64,000 nt of DNA, from positions 246,853 through 310,852 of the forward strand of contig NZ_SNYQ01000003.1 in the NCBI RefSeq assembly GCF_004363295.1, in the 5' to 3' direction. A model generated the notes under the pieces. The model saw only the letters and a program-made list of their open reading frames with translations, made no database searches and was not told the origin of the DNA. The stretch comes from Mesocricetibacter intestinalis. GTDB lineage: Bacteria; Pseudomonadota; Gammaproteobacteria; Enterobacterales; Pasteurellaceae. Positions 47,715 to 59,059 of the stretch are shown piece after piece; within the stretch, counting starts at the first letter, position 1; each line of letters opens with the position of its first letter. Made by a program: the position numbers and the translations under genes.

Positions 47715-48602
47715 TTACAGGCGCTTAGCCAGTTTTTTTACATAATCTTTAAACTGAGCCCCTAATTTTTCATGATGCAACCCGTACTCGACAAATGCCT
47801 GCATATAGCCGATTTTATCACCACAATCGAAAGCTTCGCCGCTCATATGGAAGGCTTCCACTTTTTCCTGTGCAATCAACATATCAATAGCATCGGTCAG
47901 CTGAATTTCATCGCCTACGCCAATCGGTGTTTTTTCCAGCAAATCCCAAATGGAAGCGGAAAATACATAGCGGCCGACGACGGAAAGGTTGGAAGGCGCT
48001 TGTTCCGGACTCGGTTTTTCTACAATATTACTGATTGCTGCACTCTCCCCGGCACCGATTTCTGCGCCTTTGCAATCAACGATACCGTAGCTGCTGACTT
48101 CCTCTTTGCTGACCGGAGATACCATAATCTGACTGATATTCGTTTGCTCAAAGCGTTTAATCATCGCCGCTAAATTTTCACTTTTCTGATCCGCACTGAA
48201 ATCCGCCAGTAAGACGTCCGGCAAAACAACCGCAAAAGGTTCGTTACCCACTAACGGACGACCGCACAATACCGCATGCCCCAAGCCTTTGGCATTACCC
48301 TGACGCACATGCATAATGGTAACGTCTTTCGGACAAATAGAGCGCACTTCTTCCAATAACTGACGCTTCACTCGTTTTTCTAACATGGTTTCCAATTCGA
48401 AAGATGTATCGAAATGGTTTTCGATGGCATTCTTCGACGAATGGGTTACCAACACGATATCTTTAATCCCTGCGGCGATACATTCGTTGACCACATATTG
48501 AATTAGGGGCTTATCCACTAAAGTCAGCATTTCTTTTGGAATGGCTTTTGTCGCCGGCAACATGCGGGTTCCCAAACCGGCTACGGGAATAATCACTTTC
48601 AT
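47715..48602 (-). CDS. galU: UTP-glucose-1-phosphate uridylyltransferase
   Basis: Makes UDP-glucose for LPS and capsule sugars; 295 residues. The nucleotide-binding start [24 protein letters not shown] is typical, with [17 protein letters not shown] and [10 protein letters not shown] following. In H. influenzae galU is followed by csrA-alaS-uspA; here manB is inserted between galU and csrA. Confidence 0.96.
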   Translation of the reverse strand: MKVIIPVAGLGTRMLPATKAIPKEMLTLVDKPLIQYVVNECIAAGIKDIVLVTHSSKNAIENHFDTSFELETMLEKRVKRQLLEEVRSICPKDVTIMHVRQGNAKGLGHAVLCGRPLVGNEPFAVVLPDVLLADFSADQKSENLAAMIKRFEQTNISQIMVSPVSKEEVSSYGIVDCKGAEIGAGESAAISNIVEKPSPEQAPSNLSVVGRYVFSASIWDLLEKTPIGVGDEIQLTDAIDMLIAQEKVEAFHMSGEAFDCGDKIGYMQAFVEYGLHHEKLGAQFKDYVKKLAKRL

Positions 48603-48635
48603 TTTTTTCTCTAATTTATTTTTTATCTAAGAAAT

Positions 48636-48671
48636 CACCGCACTTTAATCTCGGAAAAATAAAGTGCGGTG
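48636..48671 (-). terminator. Terminator of manB built from an inverted pair of uptake signals
   Basis: CACCGCACTTTA (48636-48647) and TAAAGTGCGGTG (48660-48671) form a 12-bp stem, each arm holding a full USS core (48637-48645 and 48662-48670). A T run lies on the plus-strand side and a weaker one on the minus side. Confidence 0.72.
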
Positions 48672-48688
48672 TGTTTTTTACTAAGTTT

Positions 48689-50053
48689 TTACTGACGGAG
48701 TAATGTTAAAATCTGTTCGGTTTTTTCCGCCATCAGCGTCTTATCGCCACGAGTTTCCAGATTCAGGCGCACCACCGGCTCCGTATTCGAACTGCGTAGG
48801 TTAAAACGCCAATCCGGATATTCGATACTGATCCCGTCAATATCTTCCGTACGGATAGCGTCTTGCTCATAGGCGGAGCGTACCCGGGCAATAGCTGCCT
48901 CAGCATCTGCAAGCTTACTATTGATCTCGCCCGGCGAAGGGAAAGCATCAACGCTTGCACTGACCAGTTCACCCAAAGTGCGACCGGTACTGCAAACCAG
49001 TTCCAACACCAATAACCAAGGAATCATACCGCTGTCGCAGTAGAAGAAATCGCGAAAATAATGATGTGCGCTCATTTCACCGCCGTAAATCGCATCAACT
49101 TCGCGCATTTTCTCTTTGATAAAAGAATGGCCGGACTTGGACATTATCGCTTCGCCGCCGCTTTCTTCCACCAGTTTCAGAGTATTCCAGATCAAACGCG
49201 GATCATAAATAATCTTCGCCCCCGGTTTTTTCTGCAGAAAAGCTTTGGCCAGCAAGCCCACAATATAATAACCCTCAATAAAGCGGCCTTTTTCATCAAA
49301 CAGGAAACAGCGGTCAAAATCACCGTCAAAGGCAATTCCCATATCCGCGCCCTGGGCTAGCACCGCATCTATGGTATCTTGGCGATTCTCGGGCAGAATC
49401 GGGTTAGGAATACCATGTGGGAAAGAACCGTCCGGGTTGTTATGAACTTTCACCAATTCAACCGGGACATGTCGCGCTTTAAATTGAGCTTCAATGGCAT
49501 CGATTACATGTCCTGCCGCTCCGTTACCGGAGTTAATCACCAATTTCAAAGGTTTCAGGTTATCGCAATTAATATAGGATAATAAATGCTCCACATAATC
49601 ACCGAGTACGGACTGCTGACGATACAAACCGCGCCGGCTAACCGGCGGAAAAGCATTTTCTTCCGCCAGGCGACGAATATCCGCCAAGCCGCTATCGGCA
49701 CTGATTGGACGCGAACCTTTGCGCACCAATTTAAGCCCGTTATAGTCCATCGGATTATGACTGGCGGTTACTTCGATACCGCCGTCGGCCTGTAAAAATG
49801 AGGTGGCGAAATAAACTTCTTCGGTACCCACTTCTCCCAAATCGATAACATTCACCCCCGCATCCAATAAACCGTTGGTAACCGCGCTTTTCAGCGATTT
49901 GCTGGTTAAACGTACGTCTCCGCCGACAACCACGGTTTGCGGTTGCAGAAATTGTCCGAAGGCACGGCCGATACGATAAGCGATATCCTCATTCAATTCA
50001 TCACCTAAACGGCCCCGGATATCATAAGCCTTAAAACAGGTTAATGTACTCAT
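48689..50053 (-). CDS. manB: Phosphomannomutase (ManB/CpsG type)
   Basis: Interconverts mannose-6-P and mannose-1-P, giving GDP-mannose precursors; 454 residues, close to E. coli CpsG at 456. The phosphoserine loop is [16 protein letters not shown] near 93-108, the metal loop [11 protein letters not shown] near 240, and the substrate loop [10 protein letters not shown] near 320. The C-terminal [12 protein letters not shown] phosphate loop is present. manC and GDP-sugar genes are not in the window, so the polysaccharide it feeds is unknown. It sits between csrA and galU. Confidence 0.93.
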   Translation of the reverse strand: MSTLTCFKAYDIRGRLGDELNEDIAYRIGRAFGQFLQPQTVVVGGDVRLTSKSLKSAVTNGLLDAGVNVIDLGEVGTEEVYFATSFLQADGGIEVTASHNPMDYNGLKLVRKGSRPISADSGLADIRRLAEENAFPPVSRRGLYRQQSVLGDYVEHLLSYINCDNLKPLKLVINSGNGAAGHVIDAIEAQFKARHVPVELVKVHNNPDGSFPHGIPNPILPENRQDTIDAVLAQGADMGIAFDGDFDRCFLFDEKGRFIEGYYIVGLLAKAFLQKKPGAKIIYDPRLIWNTLKLVEESGGEAIMSKSGHSFIKEKMREVDAIYGGEMSAHHYFRDFFYCDSGMIPWLLVLELVCSTGRTLGELVSASVDAFPSPGEINSKLADAEAAIARVRSAYEQDAIRTEDIDGISIEYPDWRFNLRSSNTEPVVRLNLETRGDKTLMAEKTEQILTLLRQ

Positions 50054-50079
50054 TACATCTCCGATTCGCGCGGTTACAA

Positions 50080-50265
50080 TTATTTTTCGCCGTCTTCTTC
50101 AGCGGCTTGCTTAATACGTTGGTAGATTTCTTCACGATGAACCGAAACGTCTTTCGGCGCATTCACACCGATTTTCACTTGGTTACCGCGTACGTTTAAA
50201 ATAGTAATGGATATATCATCACCAACGAGCAGGCTCTCGCCGACTTTACGGGTTAATATTAGCAT
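50080..50265 (-). CDS. csrA: Carbon storage regulator CsrA
   Basis: RNA-binding global post-transcriptional regulator of 61 residues. The sequence [20 protein letters not shown] then [18 protein letters not shown] keeps the RNA-contacting residues of both edges (L4-T5-R6 and R44). It lies between alaS and manB; the alaS-csrA linkage is conserved in gammaproteobacteria. Confidence 0.98.
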   Translation of the reverse strand: MLILTRKVGESLLVGDDISITILNVRGNQVKIGVNAPKDVSVHREEIYQRIKQAAEEDGEK

Positions 50266-50399
50266 ACAGACTCTCTCACCATCATTTTGATTTTAATATC
50301 CTTATAGTGTCTGTAATGTCCTTATTCTTCATTGAATTCCTAACAATTTCCGCCGCTAGCGACGGAATATTGCTCCAAAAATAAAGTTACTGCAAAGAG

Positions 50400-53027
50400 T
50401 TATAAATGAGCATTTAACCAATTTTCACATTGATTTAATGCCGCAGTTATATTCTCAGGCTGAGAACCGCCCGCCATTGCCATATCCGGACGGCCGCCTC
50501 CTTTTCCGCCAACCTGCTGAGCCATGATATTGACCAGCTCGCCGGCTTTTATTTTACCGGTTAAATCATTTGTTACTCCCGCAATTAAATTGACTTTATC
50601 TTCAATTACGGAGGCAAAAACAATCACTCCCGAACCGAGCTGATTTTTAAGATCATCAACCATAATTCGTAAAGTTTTCGGTTCTACGCCCTCAAGTCGC
50701 TGCATAATAACGGAAATATCCTTTATTTTGACCGCACTTTTCGCGAGATCCGAACCGGCATGCATCGCCGCTTTTTCTTTCAGCTGCTGCAATTCTTTTT
50801 CCGTTTTTTTCGCCTTTTCCTGCAACTGACGGATTTTTTCCACCATTGTGGAGGCGTCGGATTTTAATAGTTCGCCGCTTTGCTCAACTATATGTTGTTG
50901 ATTATGCAGCCAGTCTATCGCAGCTTCTCCGGTTACCGCTTCAATACGACGAATTCCCGCCGCCACGGCTCCCTCAGCAACGATTTTAAATAAGCCTATG
51001 TCGCCGGTACGTTTGACATGCGTACCGCCGCACAGTTCAATGGAAAATTCGCTCATTTTAACGACGCGCACTTGAGCGCCGTATTTTTCACCGAATAAGG
51101 CCATGGCGCCCTGCTGCTTCGCCTGTTCCAAATCCATGACTTCGGTAACCACTTCAAGATTATCGCGAATTTTGCGGTTAATAATACGTTCTATTTCGTC
51201 CAACTGGGCCCGGCTTACGGCTTCCGGCTGAACAAAATCAAAACGCAAGGCATTATCGGAAACCAGAGAGCCTTTTTGCGCCACATGCTCGCCCAGAACC
51301 TGGCGCAATGCGGCATGCAATAAATGGGTCGCACTATGGTTAAGAGTAATGGCATGGCGACGCTCGCTATCCACCCGCGCTTCAATGTTATCGCCGATAC
51401 TAAGACTACCTGATTCAAGCCGGCCTATATGAGCAAAAACCTGGCCGTATTTCTGCGTATCTTCGGTACGGAAGCTTGCCGACTCGGCAATAAGATAACC
51501 GCTGTCGCCAATCTGACCGCCGGACTCGGCATAAAATGGGGTCTTATCTAAAATAACAACCGCTTTTTCACCGGCCCGAATACTGTCCACCGCTTTCCCT
51601 TCACAGAATAAGCCCACAACCTTCAGATCATCGCTACGTACGTGGGTATAACCTTCAAACCCGGTTTCACCTTCCGTTTTAATCACATTATTATAATCAA
51701 CGGCAAAATTACTGTTTGCTTGAGCACGGGCGCGCTGTGCCTGCATTTCCCGTTCAAACCCGGCTTCATCGATACGGATATTACGCTCACGGCAAACATC
51801 GGCGGTCAGATCCAATGGAAAACCGTAAGTATCATACAGTTTAAAAGCCACTTCGCCGGATAACAGGTTATTCTCCAGTTTATTCAGGGTTTCGTCTAAC
51901 AGGGCCAGTCCTCGTTCCAGAGTTCGGGCAAACTGCTCCTCTTCCGTTTTCAGAACTTTTTCAATCTGTGCCTGCTTCGCCGTTAAAATCTCGCCCGCAT
52001 GCCCCATTACCTGCGCTAAAGGTGCAACCAGTTTATAGAAGAAAGCCTGTTTCGCTCCCAACAGATTTCCATGCCGAACAGCGCGGCGGATAATCCGTCG
52101 TAATACATAACCGCGACCTTCATTGGACGGCATAACACCGTCCGCCACTAAATAGGCGCAAGAACGAATATGATCGGCAATTACTCGCAGGGATTTGTTA
52201 GCTAAGTCCTCTTCACCGGTCAGTTCAGCGACCTTGGCAATTAAAGTCCGGAAAATATCAATTTCATAATTCGAATTAACATGCTGTAAAACCGCACTAA
52301 TACGCTCTAACCCCATTCCCGTATCGACGGAAGGTTTCGGCAGTTTTTCCATAGTGCCGTCAGCCAGACGGTTAAACTGCATAAAGACGATATTCCAGAT
52401 TTCAATATAGCGATCTCCGTCTTCCTCCGGCGAGCCCGGCGGGCCTCCCCAAATATGTTCGCCGTGATCATAAAAAATTTCGGTACAAGGCCCGCAAGGA
52501 CCTGTGTCTCCCATTTGCCAGAAATTATCCGAGGCATAAGGCGCGCCTTTATTATCGCCGATCCGAATAATTCGTTCCGCCGGGATACCTATGTTTTGAT
52601 GCCAGATGTTATAAGCCTCATCATCGGTTTCATAAACGGTTACCCATAATTTTTCTTTCGGCAACCCCAACCATTGCGGAGAAGTCAGAAATTCCCAAGC
52701 AAAGGGAATAGCATCCGCCTTAAAATAATCGCCGAAGCTGAAATTACCGAGCATCTCGAAAAAAGTGTGATGACGAGCGGTATAACCTACATTTTCCAGG
52801 TCATTGTGTTTACCGCCCGCACGTACGCAACGCTGCGAAGTGGTGGCTCTGCTGTAAGCGCGTTTATCCAAGCCGAGAAACACATCCTTAAACTGGTTCA
52901 TTCCCGCATTGGTGAAAAGTAATGTCGGATCATTCTCCGGTACCAGAGAACTGCTTTCGACAATTCGATGCCCTTTACTCTGAAAAAAATCTAAAAAAGA
53001 CTGTCTGATTTGAGCTGTTGTTTTCAT
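50400..53027 (-). CDS. alaS: Alanyl-tRNA synthetase
   Basis: Class II synthetase of 875 residues (E. coli 876). Motifs include [47 protein letters not shown] and [12 protein letters not shown]. The editing domain zinc ligands occur in [12 protein letters not shown] and [11 protein letters not shown]. The C-terminal domain ends [16 protein letters not shown]. An uptake signal lies within the gene. Confidence 0.97.
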   Translation of the reverse strand: MKTTAQIRQSFLDFFQSKGHRIVESSSLVPENDPTLLFTNAGMNQFKDVFLGLDKRAYSRATTSQRCVRAGGKHNDLENVGYTARHHTFFEMLGNFSFGDYFKADAIPFAWEFLTSPQWLGLPKEKLWVTVYETDDEAYNIWHQNIGIPAERIIRIGDNKGAPYASDNFWQMGDTGPCGPCTEIFYDHGEHIWGGPPGSPEEDGDRYIEIWNIVFMQFNRLADGTMEKLPKPSVDTGMGLERISAVLQHVNSNYEIDIFRTLIAKVAELTGEEDLANKSLRVIADHIRSCAYLVADGVMPSNEGRGYVLRRIIRRAVRHGNLLGAKQAFFYKLVAPLAQVMGHAGEILTAKQAQIEKVLKTEEEQFARTLERGLALLDETLNKLENNLLSGEVAFKLYDTYGFPLDLTADVCRERNIRIDEAGFEREMQAQRARAQANSNFAVDYNNVIKTEGETGFEGYTHVRSDDLKVVGLFCEGKAVDSIRAGEKAVVILDKTPFYAESGGQIGDSGYLIAESASFRTEDTQKYGQVFAHIGRLESGSLSIGDNIEARVDSERRHAITLNHSATHLLHAALRQVLGEHVAQKGSLVSDNALRFDFVQPEAVSRAQLDEIERIINRKIRDNLEVVTEVMDLEQAKQQGAMALFGEKYGAQVRVVKMSEFSIELCGGTHVKRTGDIGLFKIVAEGAVAAGIRRIEAVTGEAAIDWLHNQQHIVEQSGELLKSDASTMVEKIRQLQEKAKKTEKELQQLKEKAAMHAGSDLAKSAVKIKDISVIMQRLEGVEPKTLRIMVDDLKNQLGSGVIVFASVIEDKVNLIAGVTNDLTGKIKAGELVNIMAQQVGGKGGGRPDMAMAGGSQPENITAALNQCENWLNAHL
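50731..50739 (-). repeat. DNA uptake signal
   Basis: Perfect reverse core inside alaS. Confidence 0.85.
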
Positions 53028-53229
53028 TTATAAACCTTGCTGTTTATATTATTTTTTATTCCAATAGGTATTTGCGTTGCGTATTGTGGCATACTTTTCG
53101 GATTTATAGAACGGGTTTTTATCAGATACTATATATAAATTATGTTATTATCCGTGCTTATTTATATAATCATGAGTTATAAAATAACAGTTCGAAATAT
53201 TTAAAAAACTCATCAGAGTAATATATTTG

Positions 53230-53272
53230 CAACAAAAACTAACCGCACTGTTCGATAAGTGAAAGTGCGGTT
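53230..53272 (-). terminator. Terminator of uspA made from facing uptake signals
   Basis: AACCGCACT (53241-53249) pairs with AGTGCGGTT (53264-53272). One arm is a perfect USS core (53263-53271); the other has one mismatch at its edge. On the minus strand AGTTTTTGTTG follows. Confidence 0.8.
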
Positions 53273-53294
53273 ATTTTTTTATAAGTTTTTTCGG

Positions 53295-53723
53295 CTATTC
53301 GTCGTCACGCAAAGGAACGATCAACATATCTATCGTAATGTTATTCATCACCTGGCGCGTAGAAGACATTAACTTACTCCAGAAGTCCTGATGATGCCCC
53401 GTAACCAGAAGGTCAATATCATACTGCTCTATGGCATCGGCAAGCACTTGACCTAAATCGCCGCTACCACTGAGTTTTTCGCTGATCGGATAATCCGAAT
53501 GTTCGGATAATTCCAGCAGCGCCTGCTGAGTTTCCGTTGAAATACGCTCCTGCATGGAAGACATATTAACGTCAATCAACCCGGTATAGAGATCGGAGAA
53601 ATTCACATCAACATGAATAATAGAGAGTTTCGCCCCATGTCTCTGTGCTACGCCGGCTGCCTTTTTCAAAAGCACCGGACTTTCATCAGAGAGATCGACA
53701 GCAACTAATATATGCTTGTACAT
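53295..53723 (-). CDS. uspA: Universal stress protein A
   Basis: Cytosolic UspA-family dimer of 142 residues. It begins [22 protein letters not shown] and has the C-terminal pattern [34 protein letters not shown]. The GxxGxxxxS nucleotide motif is not obvious, which fits the UspA rather than the ATP-binding MJ0577 type. I use the ATG at 53723, with AAGGAG upstream; ten extra codons in the longer frame are not homologous. Confidence 0.94.
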   Translation of the reverse strand: MYKHILVAVDLSDESPVLLKKAAGVAQRHGAKLSIIHVDVNFSDLYTGLIDVNMSSMQERISTETQQALLELSEHSDYPISEKLSGSGDLGQVLADAIEQYDIDLLVTGHHQDFWSKLMSSTRQVMNNITIDMLIVPLRDDE

Positions 53724-53959
53724 AATGAACTCCTTATTTAATCCGAGGAACAATCTTAGTATATGACAATACTAGCATTCTCACTGCGAAAAAAAATTGA
53801 ACTTGATCACGTTCTGATAAAAGTTTCTTATTTTATATCAATAAGAAACATTCCGGATAAAAAAGACTTTATATGCTACATTATAGATCATCTGAATTAT
53901 GCTACAATAACCGCCCTTATATCATTCCGTTATTTCATATATAAAAAGAGAATAAGAAT

Positions 53960-54748
53960 ATGCAAACCAATATTGATCATTTTGTCCGACTAATAGCTAA
54001 ATTACGTGATCCGAAAGATGGTTGTCCCTGGGATCTAAAACAAAATTACCGTTCAATGATACCCTGTGTGCTGGAAGAAAGTTATGAAGTAATCGAAGCC
54101 ATTGAGCAAAACAATATGCAGAATCTACGGGAAGAACTGGGAGATTTGCTGTTGCAGGTAGTTTTTCTCAGTCAACTGGCCGCCGAAGAGCAAATATTTA
54201 CTTTTGAGGATGTGGTGTGCGATATTTCGGAAAAGATCCTACGCCGCCATCCGCATGTCTTTGGCGATAAGTCCGCTACCAATGAGCAAGAAGCGCTGGA
54301 AAACTGGAATGCGGTTAAAGCGGAGGAAAACCAAAAGAAAGCCTATACCTCGATATTGGATAATATCCCTCAGGCCTTTCCTGCTTTGATGCGAGCTGAA
54401 AAATTACAAAAACGTTGCGCCAAAGTCGGCTTTGACTGGGAGGATATCAATCAGGTTGCCGCCAAAGTGGAAGAGGAATTACAGGAAGTGCGCCAGGAGC
54501 TTGCTTGTTGTCCGCCGGTACCGGCGCGTATTGAAGAGGAAATCGGCGATTTATTGTTTGCCGCCGTAAATTTGGCCCGCCATGCTCAGTGCCGACCTGA
54601 GGAAAGCCTGCGTAAAGCCAACCGAAAATTTGAACGCCGCTTCAGGGCTGTGGAAAAAAAACTCAAGCAAGAGGACAAGGATTTTTCTCAAACTTCACTA
54701 CAGGAAATGGATTTACTCTGGGATGAAATTAAGAAACAGGAAAAGTAA
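53960..54748 (+). CDS. mazG: Nucleoside triphosphate pyrophosphohydrolase MazG
   Basis: Protein of 262 residues with two tandem MazG domains. The first has [28 protein letters not shown] and [14 protein letters not shown]; the second has [25 protein letters not shown] and [18 protein letters not shown]. The EExxE metal motifs occur in both. It hydrolyses NTPs and may lower ppGpp under stress (E. coli knowledge). The 236-bp gap upstream is AT-rich with no supported gene. Confidence 0.95.
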   Translation: MQTNIDHFVRLIAKLRDPKDGCPWDLKQNYRSMIPCVLEESYEVIEAIEQNNMQNLREELGDLLLQVVFLSQLAAEEQIFTFEDVVCDISEKILRRHPHVFGDKSATNEQEALENWNAVKAEENQKKAYTSILDNIPQAFPALMRAEKLQKRCAKVGFDWEDINQVAAKVEEELQEVRQELACCPPVPARIEEEIGDLLFAAVNLARHAQCRPEESLRKANRKFERRFRAVEKKLKQEDKDFSQTSLQEMDLLWDEIKKQEK

Positions 54749-54774
54749 TCGACAGCTCCGCCTGTTATACGGCA

Positions 54775-54805
54775 ATAAAAAAGCGGTTAGCCTTAACTAA
54801 CCGCT
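54775..54805 (-). terminator. Terminator between mazG and raiA
   Basis: AGCGGTTAG (54782-54790) pairs with CTAACCGCT (54797-54805). The minus strand continues with TTTTTTATTG, so it mainly serves raiA. Confidence 0.85.
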
Positions 54806-54823
54806 CTATTCCTCAGATAAAAA

Positions 54824-55144
54824 CTATTCGAAAGAATCCTTTAAACGCTCGTCAGCTCGGCGGGCTTCGCTTTTGTGTTGCAATTTATTCAGCTGTCTTT
54901 CTAATTTTTCTTCCACTTCATTAATTGCTTTATACATATCGTCGGACTCTGCACCGGCAAATAAATTACCGTTCGGAGTAGTGATTGTGGCCTCAACGGA
55001 GAAACCCTGCGGAATTTTACTTAAGACAAAATGAGGATTAATTAACTGCGTTTGCCATTTCCCTAACTTAGCAAGCCGTTCTTCAACATGAGCGCGGATG
55101 GCCGGTGTAATATCCATTTGTTTGCTTGTGATATTTAATGTCAT
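54824..55144 (-). CDS. raiA: Ribosome-associated inhibitor A (RaiA/YfiA)
   Basis: Stationary-phase ribosome hibernation factor of 106 residues. It begins [30 protein letters not shown] and contains [24 protein letters not shown], the basic helix lying along the 30S decoding channel. It is monocistronic with its own terminator. Confidence 0.95.
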   Translation of the reverse strand: MTLNITSKQMDITPAIRAHVEERLAKLGKWQTQLINPHFVLSKIPQGFSVEATITTPNGNLFAGAESDDMYKAINEVEEKLERQLNKLQHKSEARRADERLKDSFE

Positions 55145-55385
55145 AGCATTTACCTCTTCGCTTTAATAAGGAGTATTTCTACTCTCGTTCTTAGATTCCA
55201 TGTTATACAACATAACTATGTCGCCATTACTTTTCAAGTACTTTGTTATGAATACAAACAGAAACAGAAGAAAATATGATTTCCCTTGGATAAACGGAAA
55301 AAAGAAATTCTATTTCTGCTTAAAACTGCTATTATCTGAAAGTTATAAAACGTTTTTTCATCTTTCTTCGAAACAACAGGTTCTG

Positions 55386-56768
55386 TTAACCGGCGGAGAT
55401 TTCCCCTTCTTCTTCATTGATTCCGTTATTGCGCAAACGCAGAAAATAGTCTTTTGTTTCATTGATAATAATATGACGCAAGCCGATCAATGCGATCAAA
55501 TTAGGGAAAGCCATTAAACCGTTAACAATATCGGCAATAATCCAAATAACATTCAATTTAATAAATGCACCGCAGGCAATTAACAGGATAAATACCAAAC
55601 GATACAGTTTGATCCCCTTAATACCGACCAGATAAACAAAACAACGTTCTCCGTAATAGCACCAACCGAGAATAGTGGTAAAAGCGAAAAACAGCAAACC
55701 CACAGTTACGATAGTGGCTCCCCAACCGGATCCCAACCCTTGAGAAAAAGCGAAATTGGTTACCGCAGAACCTTCAACTCCCGCCTGCCATGCCCCCGTA
55801 ATCACCAATACCAGTCCGGTCATAGAACAAACAATTATGGTATCCAAAAAGGTACCTGTCATTGAAATCAATCCCTGCCGTACCGGTTCTTTTGTTTGTG
55901 CCGCGGCAGCCGCAATAGGCGCACTACCTAGCCCCGATTCGTTGGAGAAAATGCCGCGAGCCACCCCCGATTGAATGGCCTGCATCATGGTAAAGCCCAA
56001 ACCGCCGCCTAATGCGGCTTGCGGATTAAATGCACTTTCAACGATCAAAGCTAAAGCGGCAGGAACCTTATCCGCATTCAGAATTAAAATAATTACGGAT
56101 GTGGCCACATAAAAAACCGCCATAAAAGGAACGATATAGGAAGATACCGCAGCGATACGTTTTACCCCGCCGAGAATAATTAATGCCACCAGTAATGTAA
56201 CCAGCGCCGCACTAACAAAGATCGGTACAGAAAAAGTATCCTGCATAGCATGAGTTATCGCATTGACCTGAGGGAAGGTTCCGATACCGAAAAAAGCGAC
56301 CATAACCCCGAATACGGCAAAAAATTTAGCCAGCCATTTTAACCCGAGTCCGCGTTCAATATAGTACATCGGGCCGCCCGCCATAAATCCGTTTTTATCT
56401 CTGACCCGATATTTTATCGCCAGCAGACATTCCGCATACTTAGTCGCCATACCGAGCAAGGCGACCAACCACATCCAGAACATTGCTCCCGGCCCGCCTG
56501 CCTGAATGGCGGTAGCCACCCCGACGATATTCCCCGTACCTATGGTCGCGGAAAGTGCGGTACAAAGTGCGGCAAAGGCCGATACGTCCCCTTTTTGCTG
56601 ATTCCCTCGCTCTTTACGGAATAAATACCCCATCGCTCGAGGTAATTGAAAAATTTGAATAAAACCTAAACGGAGGGTTAAATATAATCCTGTCCCCGAT
56701 AACAGAATAAGCAGCGGCGGTCCCCAGATAAAAGAATTTACCGATGATAAGATAGCTTCTATCGACAT
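55386..56768 (-). CDS. Sodium:alanine/glycine symporter (AGCS family)
   Basis: Inner-membrane transporter of 460 residues with about 10-11 helices. AGCS motifs are GNIVGVATAIQAGGPGAMFWMWLVALLGMATKY near 100-132, GGPMYYIERGLG and GVARGIFSNESGLGSAPIAAAAA near 270. I start at 56768 (MSIEAILSSVNSF), which has GAGGAA upstream; the longer frame runs into the leader terminator. A tandem glycine riboswitch and terminator precede it, so glycine is a likely substrate and control signal. An uptake signal lies in the gene. Confidence 0.93.
   Translation of the reverse strand: MSIEAILSSVNSFIWGPPLLILLSGTGLYLTLRLGFIQIFQLPRAMGYLFRKERGNQQKGDVSAFAALCTALSATIGTGNIVGVATAIQAGGPGAMFWMWLVALLGMATKYAECLLAIKYRVRDKNGFMAGGPMYYIERGLGLKWLAKFFAVFGVMVAFFGIGTFPQVNAITHAMQDTFSVPIFVSAALVTLLVALIILGGVKRIAAVSSYIVPFMAVFYVATSVIILILNADKVPAALALIVESAFNPQAALGGGLGFTMMQAIQSGVARGIFSNESGLGSAPIAAAAAQTKEPVRQGLISMTGTFLDTIIVCSMTGLVLVITGAWQAGVEGSAVTNFAFSQGLGSGWGATIVTVGLLFFAFTTILGWCYYGERCFVYLVGIKGIKLYRLVFILLIACGAFIKLNVIWIIADIVNGLMAFPNLIALIGLRHIIINETKDYFLRLRNNGINEEEGEISAG
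56553..56561 (+). repeat. DNA uptake signal
   Basis: Perfect core inside the symporter gene; a one-mismatch copy follows 5 bp later. Confidence 0.85.
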
Positions 56769-56825
56769 AATTGATTCCTCGTAAACAGCAATACAAGGAG
56801 GCGAAAAGAGTTGTTGCGGATAATA

Positions 56826-56861
56826 AAAAGAGAAAAAACACACCATAGAAAATCGTGTGTT
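56826..56861 (-). terminator. Expression-platform terminator of the glycine riboswitch
   Basis: On the minus strand AACACAC (56861-56855) pairs with GTGTGTT (56843-56837), followed by TTTTCTCTTTTT. It lies between the second aptamer and the symporter start. Confidence 0.7.
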
Positions 56862-56874
56862 ATTTTACCGAGTA

Positions 56875-57110
56875 ATCTTTCTGCCCCTGTCCTTTTGCCT
56901 GAGCGTTTCAAAAACAATCGAAAATTCGACCGCTCTTTTGCGCCTTCGGCGTCCTTCAGTAGACGGAAATGGGATACATATAATCCTCCGCCACCGGGAT
57001 CTCTCCAAGGGTTCGTCCAGTAACAGTCCTTGCGGATAATTCCGCGCCTGAAAGATTTTACCTCGTCGGCGTGAAGTCAATTCTTCACTCTCCAGCTACC
57101 TTCTTCCGAA
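56875..57110 (-). promoter_or_regulatory. Tandem glycine riboswitch
   Basis: Minus-strand leader RNA with two glycine aptamers. Aptamer 1 (about 57100-57012) starts GCTGGAGAGTGAAG, has CGCCGACGAGGTAAAATCTTTCAGGC, split here by its bulges, and ends GGACTGTTACTGGACGAACC. Aptamer 2 (about 57010-56877) starts TTGGAGAGATCCC, has GCGGAGGATTATATG and CGCCGAAGGCGCAAAAG, then CTCAGGCAAAAGGACAGGGGC. These are the conserved gcvT-type elements (GGAGAG, GCCGA-GG, CAGGCAAAAGGAC). A terminator hairpin follows. The 467-bp gap between the GNAT gene and the symporter is otherwise empty apart from a terminator. Confidence 0.93.
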
Positions 57111-57127
57111 CTTACATTTAAGAGGGA

Positions 57128-57169
57128 GTAAAAATAAAATTCTCCCCGAACTTAAAAGTGGGGAGAATT
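57128..57169 (-). terminator. Terminator of the pilABCD-coaE-yacG-GNAT operon
   Basis: AATTCTCCCC (57138-57147) pairs with GGGGAGAATT (57160-57169). On the minus strand TTATTTTTAC follows. It insulates the riboswitch region from the upstream operon. Confidence 0.85.
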
Positions 57170-57234
57170 CTAACAAGATCAAACAAAAATCTCAATATTT
57201 TCTCAAAATGCTGAAAACAGCATAAATATAAACC

Positions 57235-57501
57235 CTATGCTTGTTCACGCTGCCATTTGGCGGCGATATAACTGCAACTGGGTATCAGCTTTAAGTCTTT
57301 TTCCCGTACAAAGTCCCGCAACGCCCGATATAACCCGTCGGCCAGGCCCTGACCGCGGAAAGCGGCGGGAACATAGGTATGATGAGCATTGATTGTCCGC
57401 CCGTCCACAAAATAATAGCTCAACACCGCAATTTCTTTTCCCTCGGCATCCAGATACGCAAACTTTCCCTGTTCCCCTTCCTGTTTATGCTGAATATACA
57501 T
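57235..57501 (-). CDS. Small GNAT-family N-acetyltransferase (YidJ/YjdJ type)
   Basis: Short GNAT domain of 88 residues: LSYYFVDGRTINAHHTYVPAAFRGQGLADGLYRALRDFVRE, with the acetyl-CoA loop RGQGLA and the final strand LIPSCSYIAAKW. This minimal-length COG2388 group lacks extra domains. Its substrate is unknown. It is last in the operon, 3 nt after yacG. Confidence 0.85.
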   Translation of the reverse strand: MYIQHKQEGEQGKFAYLDAEGKEIAVLSYYFVDGRTINAHHTYVPAAFRGQGLADGLYRALRDFVREKDLKLIPSCSYIAAKWQREQA

Positions 57502-57504
57502 AAT

Positions 57505-58360
<856 letters not shown>

Positions 58361-59059
58361 CTATCCTAACATGTTTAATCCAAATATAAAAACTGCGGAT
58401 AAGGAAAGAAAAGGCGCAAAAGGAATCAATGAATTATCTTTTGATAATAATTTTAGATACAGCGCATATATTAGTGCGCAGCAACAAGCGCCAAAGATCA
58501 TTAAGGGTAATTGCCGCCAAGAAATAAATGCCGACACCCCGGCAATCAGCCAATAATCGCCGGCGCCGAAAACTTCCTGTTGATAAAAGAGATAAGACAA
58601 ATGATAAACGGACTTAAAAATACAAAATCCGCAGGCAAGACTAAACAGGCTTTGTGGCACGGAGAGCGGAATAGCATTTAGGTGGGCGCTAATAAGCCCT
58701 AATGCCATTAATATCTGACAGAGGGCAACATCAATCAGACGGTAATGATAATCCAAGCGTGAAACCGCATAGAGAAGCGAACAATATAGGGCGAAGCTGA
58801 AGGCCGTTGTATTCTGTCCGATGATAAGGGCGCACAGCAAGAAAAAAAGCGCCCCATAACAGGCGTATTTATAGCAAGCGCCTAGCTTCAACGGTTTTAA
58901 TACGGAAGATTCCATGCTAAGCGGCGGCGGGTTGTCTGCAAATATTTCACAATAGGCGCTATGTACCTCAACGGCAACCCGGGGAGCAAAAAAGCGGCAA
59001 TAATAATGGACCCAGCTACCGGCGCCTAACCCGCATAAAACAAACAGGCACAATATCAT
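58361..59059 (-). CDS. pilD: Prepilin peptidase PilD, short form
   Basis: Aspartic inner-membrane protease of 232 residues that cleaves type IV prepilin leaders. The catalytic aspartates are expected in SRLDYHYRLID and FGAGDYWL, where the canonical GxGD is kept but the following K is changed. The N-terminal four-cysteine zinc domain of full-length PilD is missing, as in the H. influenzae homologue. About seven hydrophobic segments are visible. It overlaps pilC by 4 nt. Confidence 0.88.
   Translation of the reverse strand: MILCLFVLCGLGAGSWVHYYCRFFAPRVAVEVHSAYCEIFADNPPPLSMESSVLKPLKLGACYKYACYGALFFLLCALIIGQNTTAFSFALYCSLLYAVSRLDYHYRLIDVALCQILMALGLISAHLNAIPLSVPQSLFSLACGFCIFKSVYHLSYLFYQQEVFGAGDYWLIAGVSAFISWRQLPLMIFGACCCALIYALYLKLLSKDNSLIPFAPFLSLSAVFIFGLNMLG

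Noticed and set aside
53763..53993. Open frame of 76 codons upstream of mazG
   Set aside because: It overlaps the mazG start in another frame and lacks a ribosome site.
55200..55517. Open frame of 105 codons between raiA and the symporter
   Set aside because: Its second half is antisense to the symporter 3' end, it has no ribosome site, and composition fits AT-rich noise.
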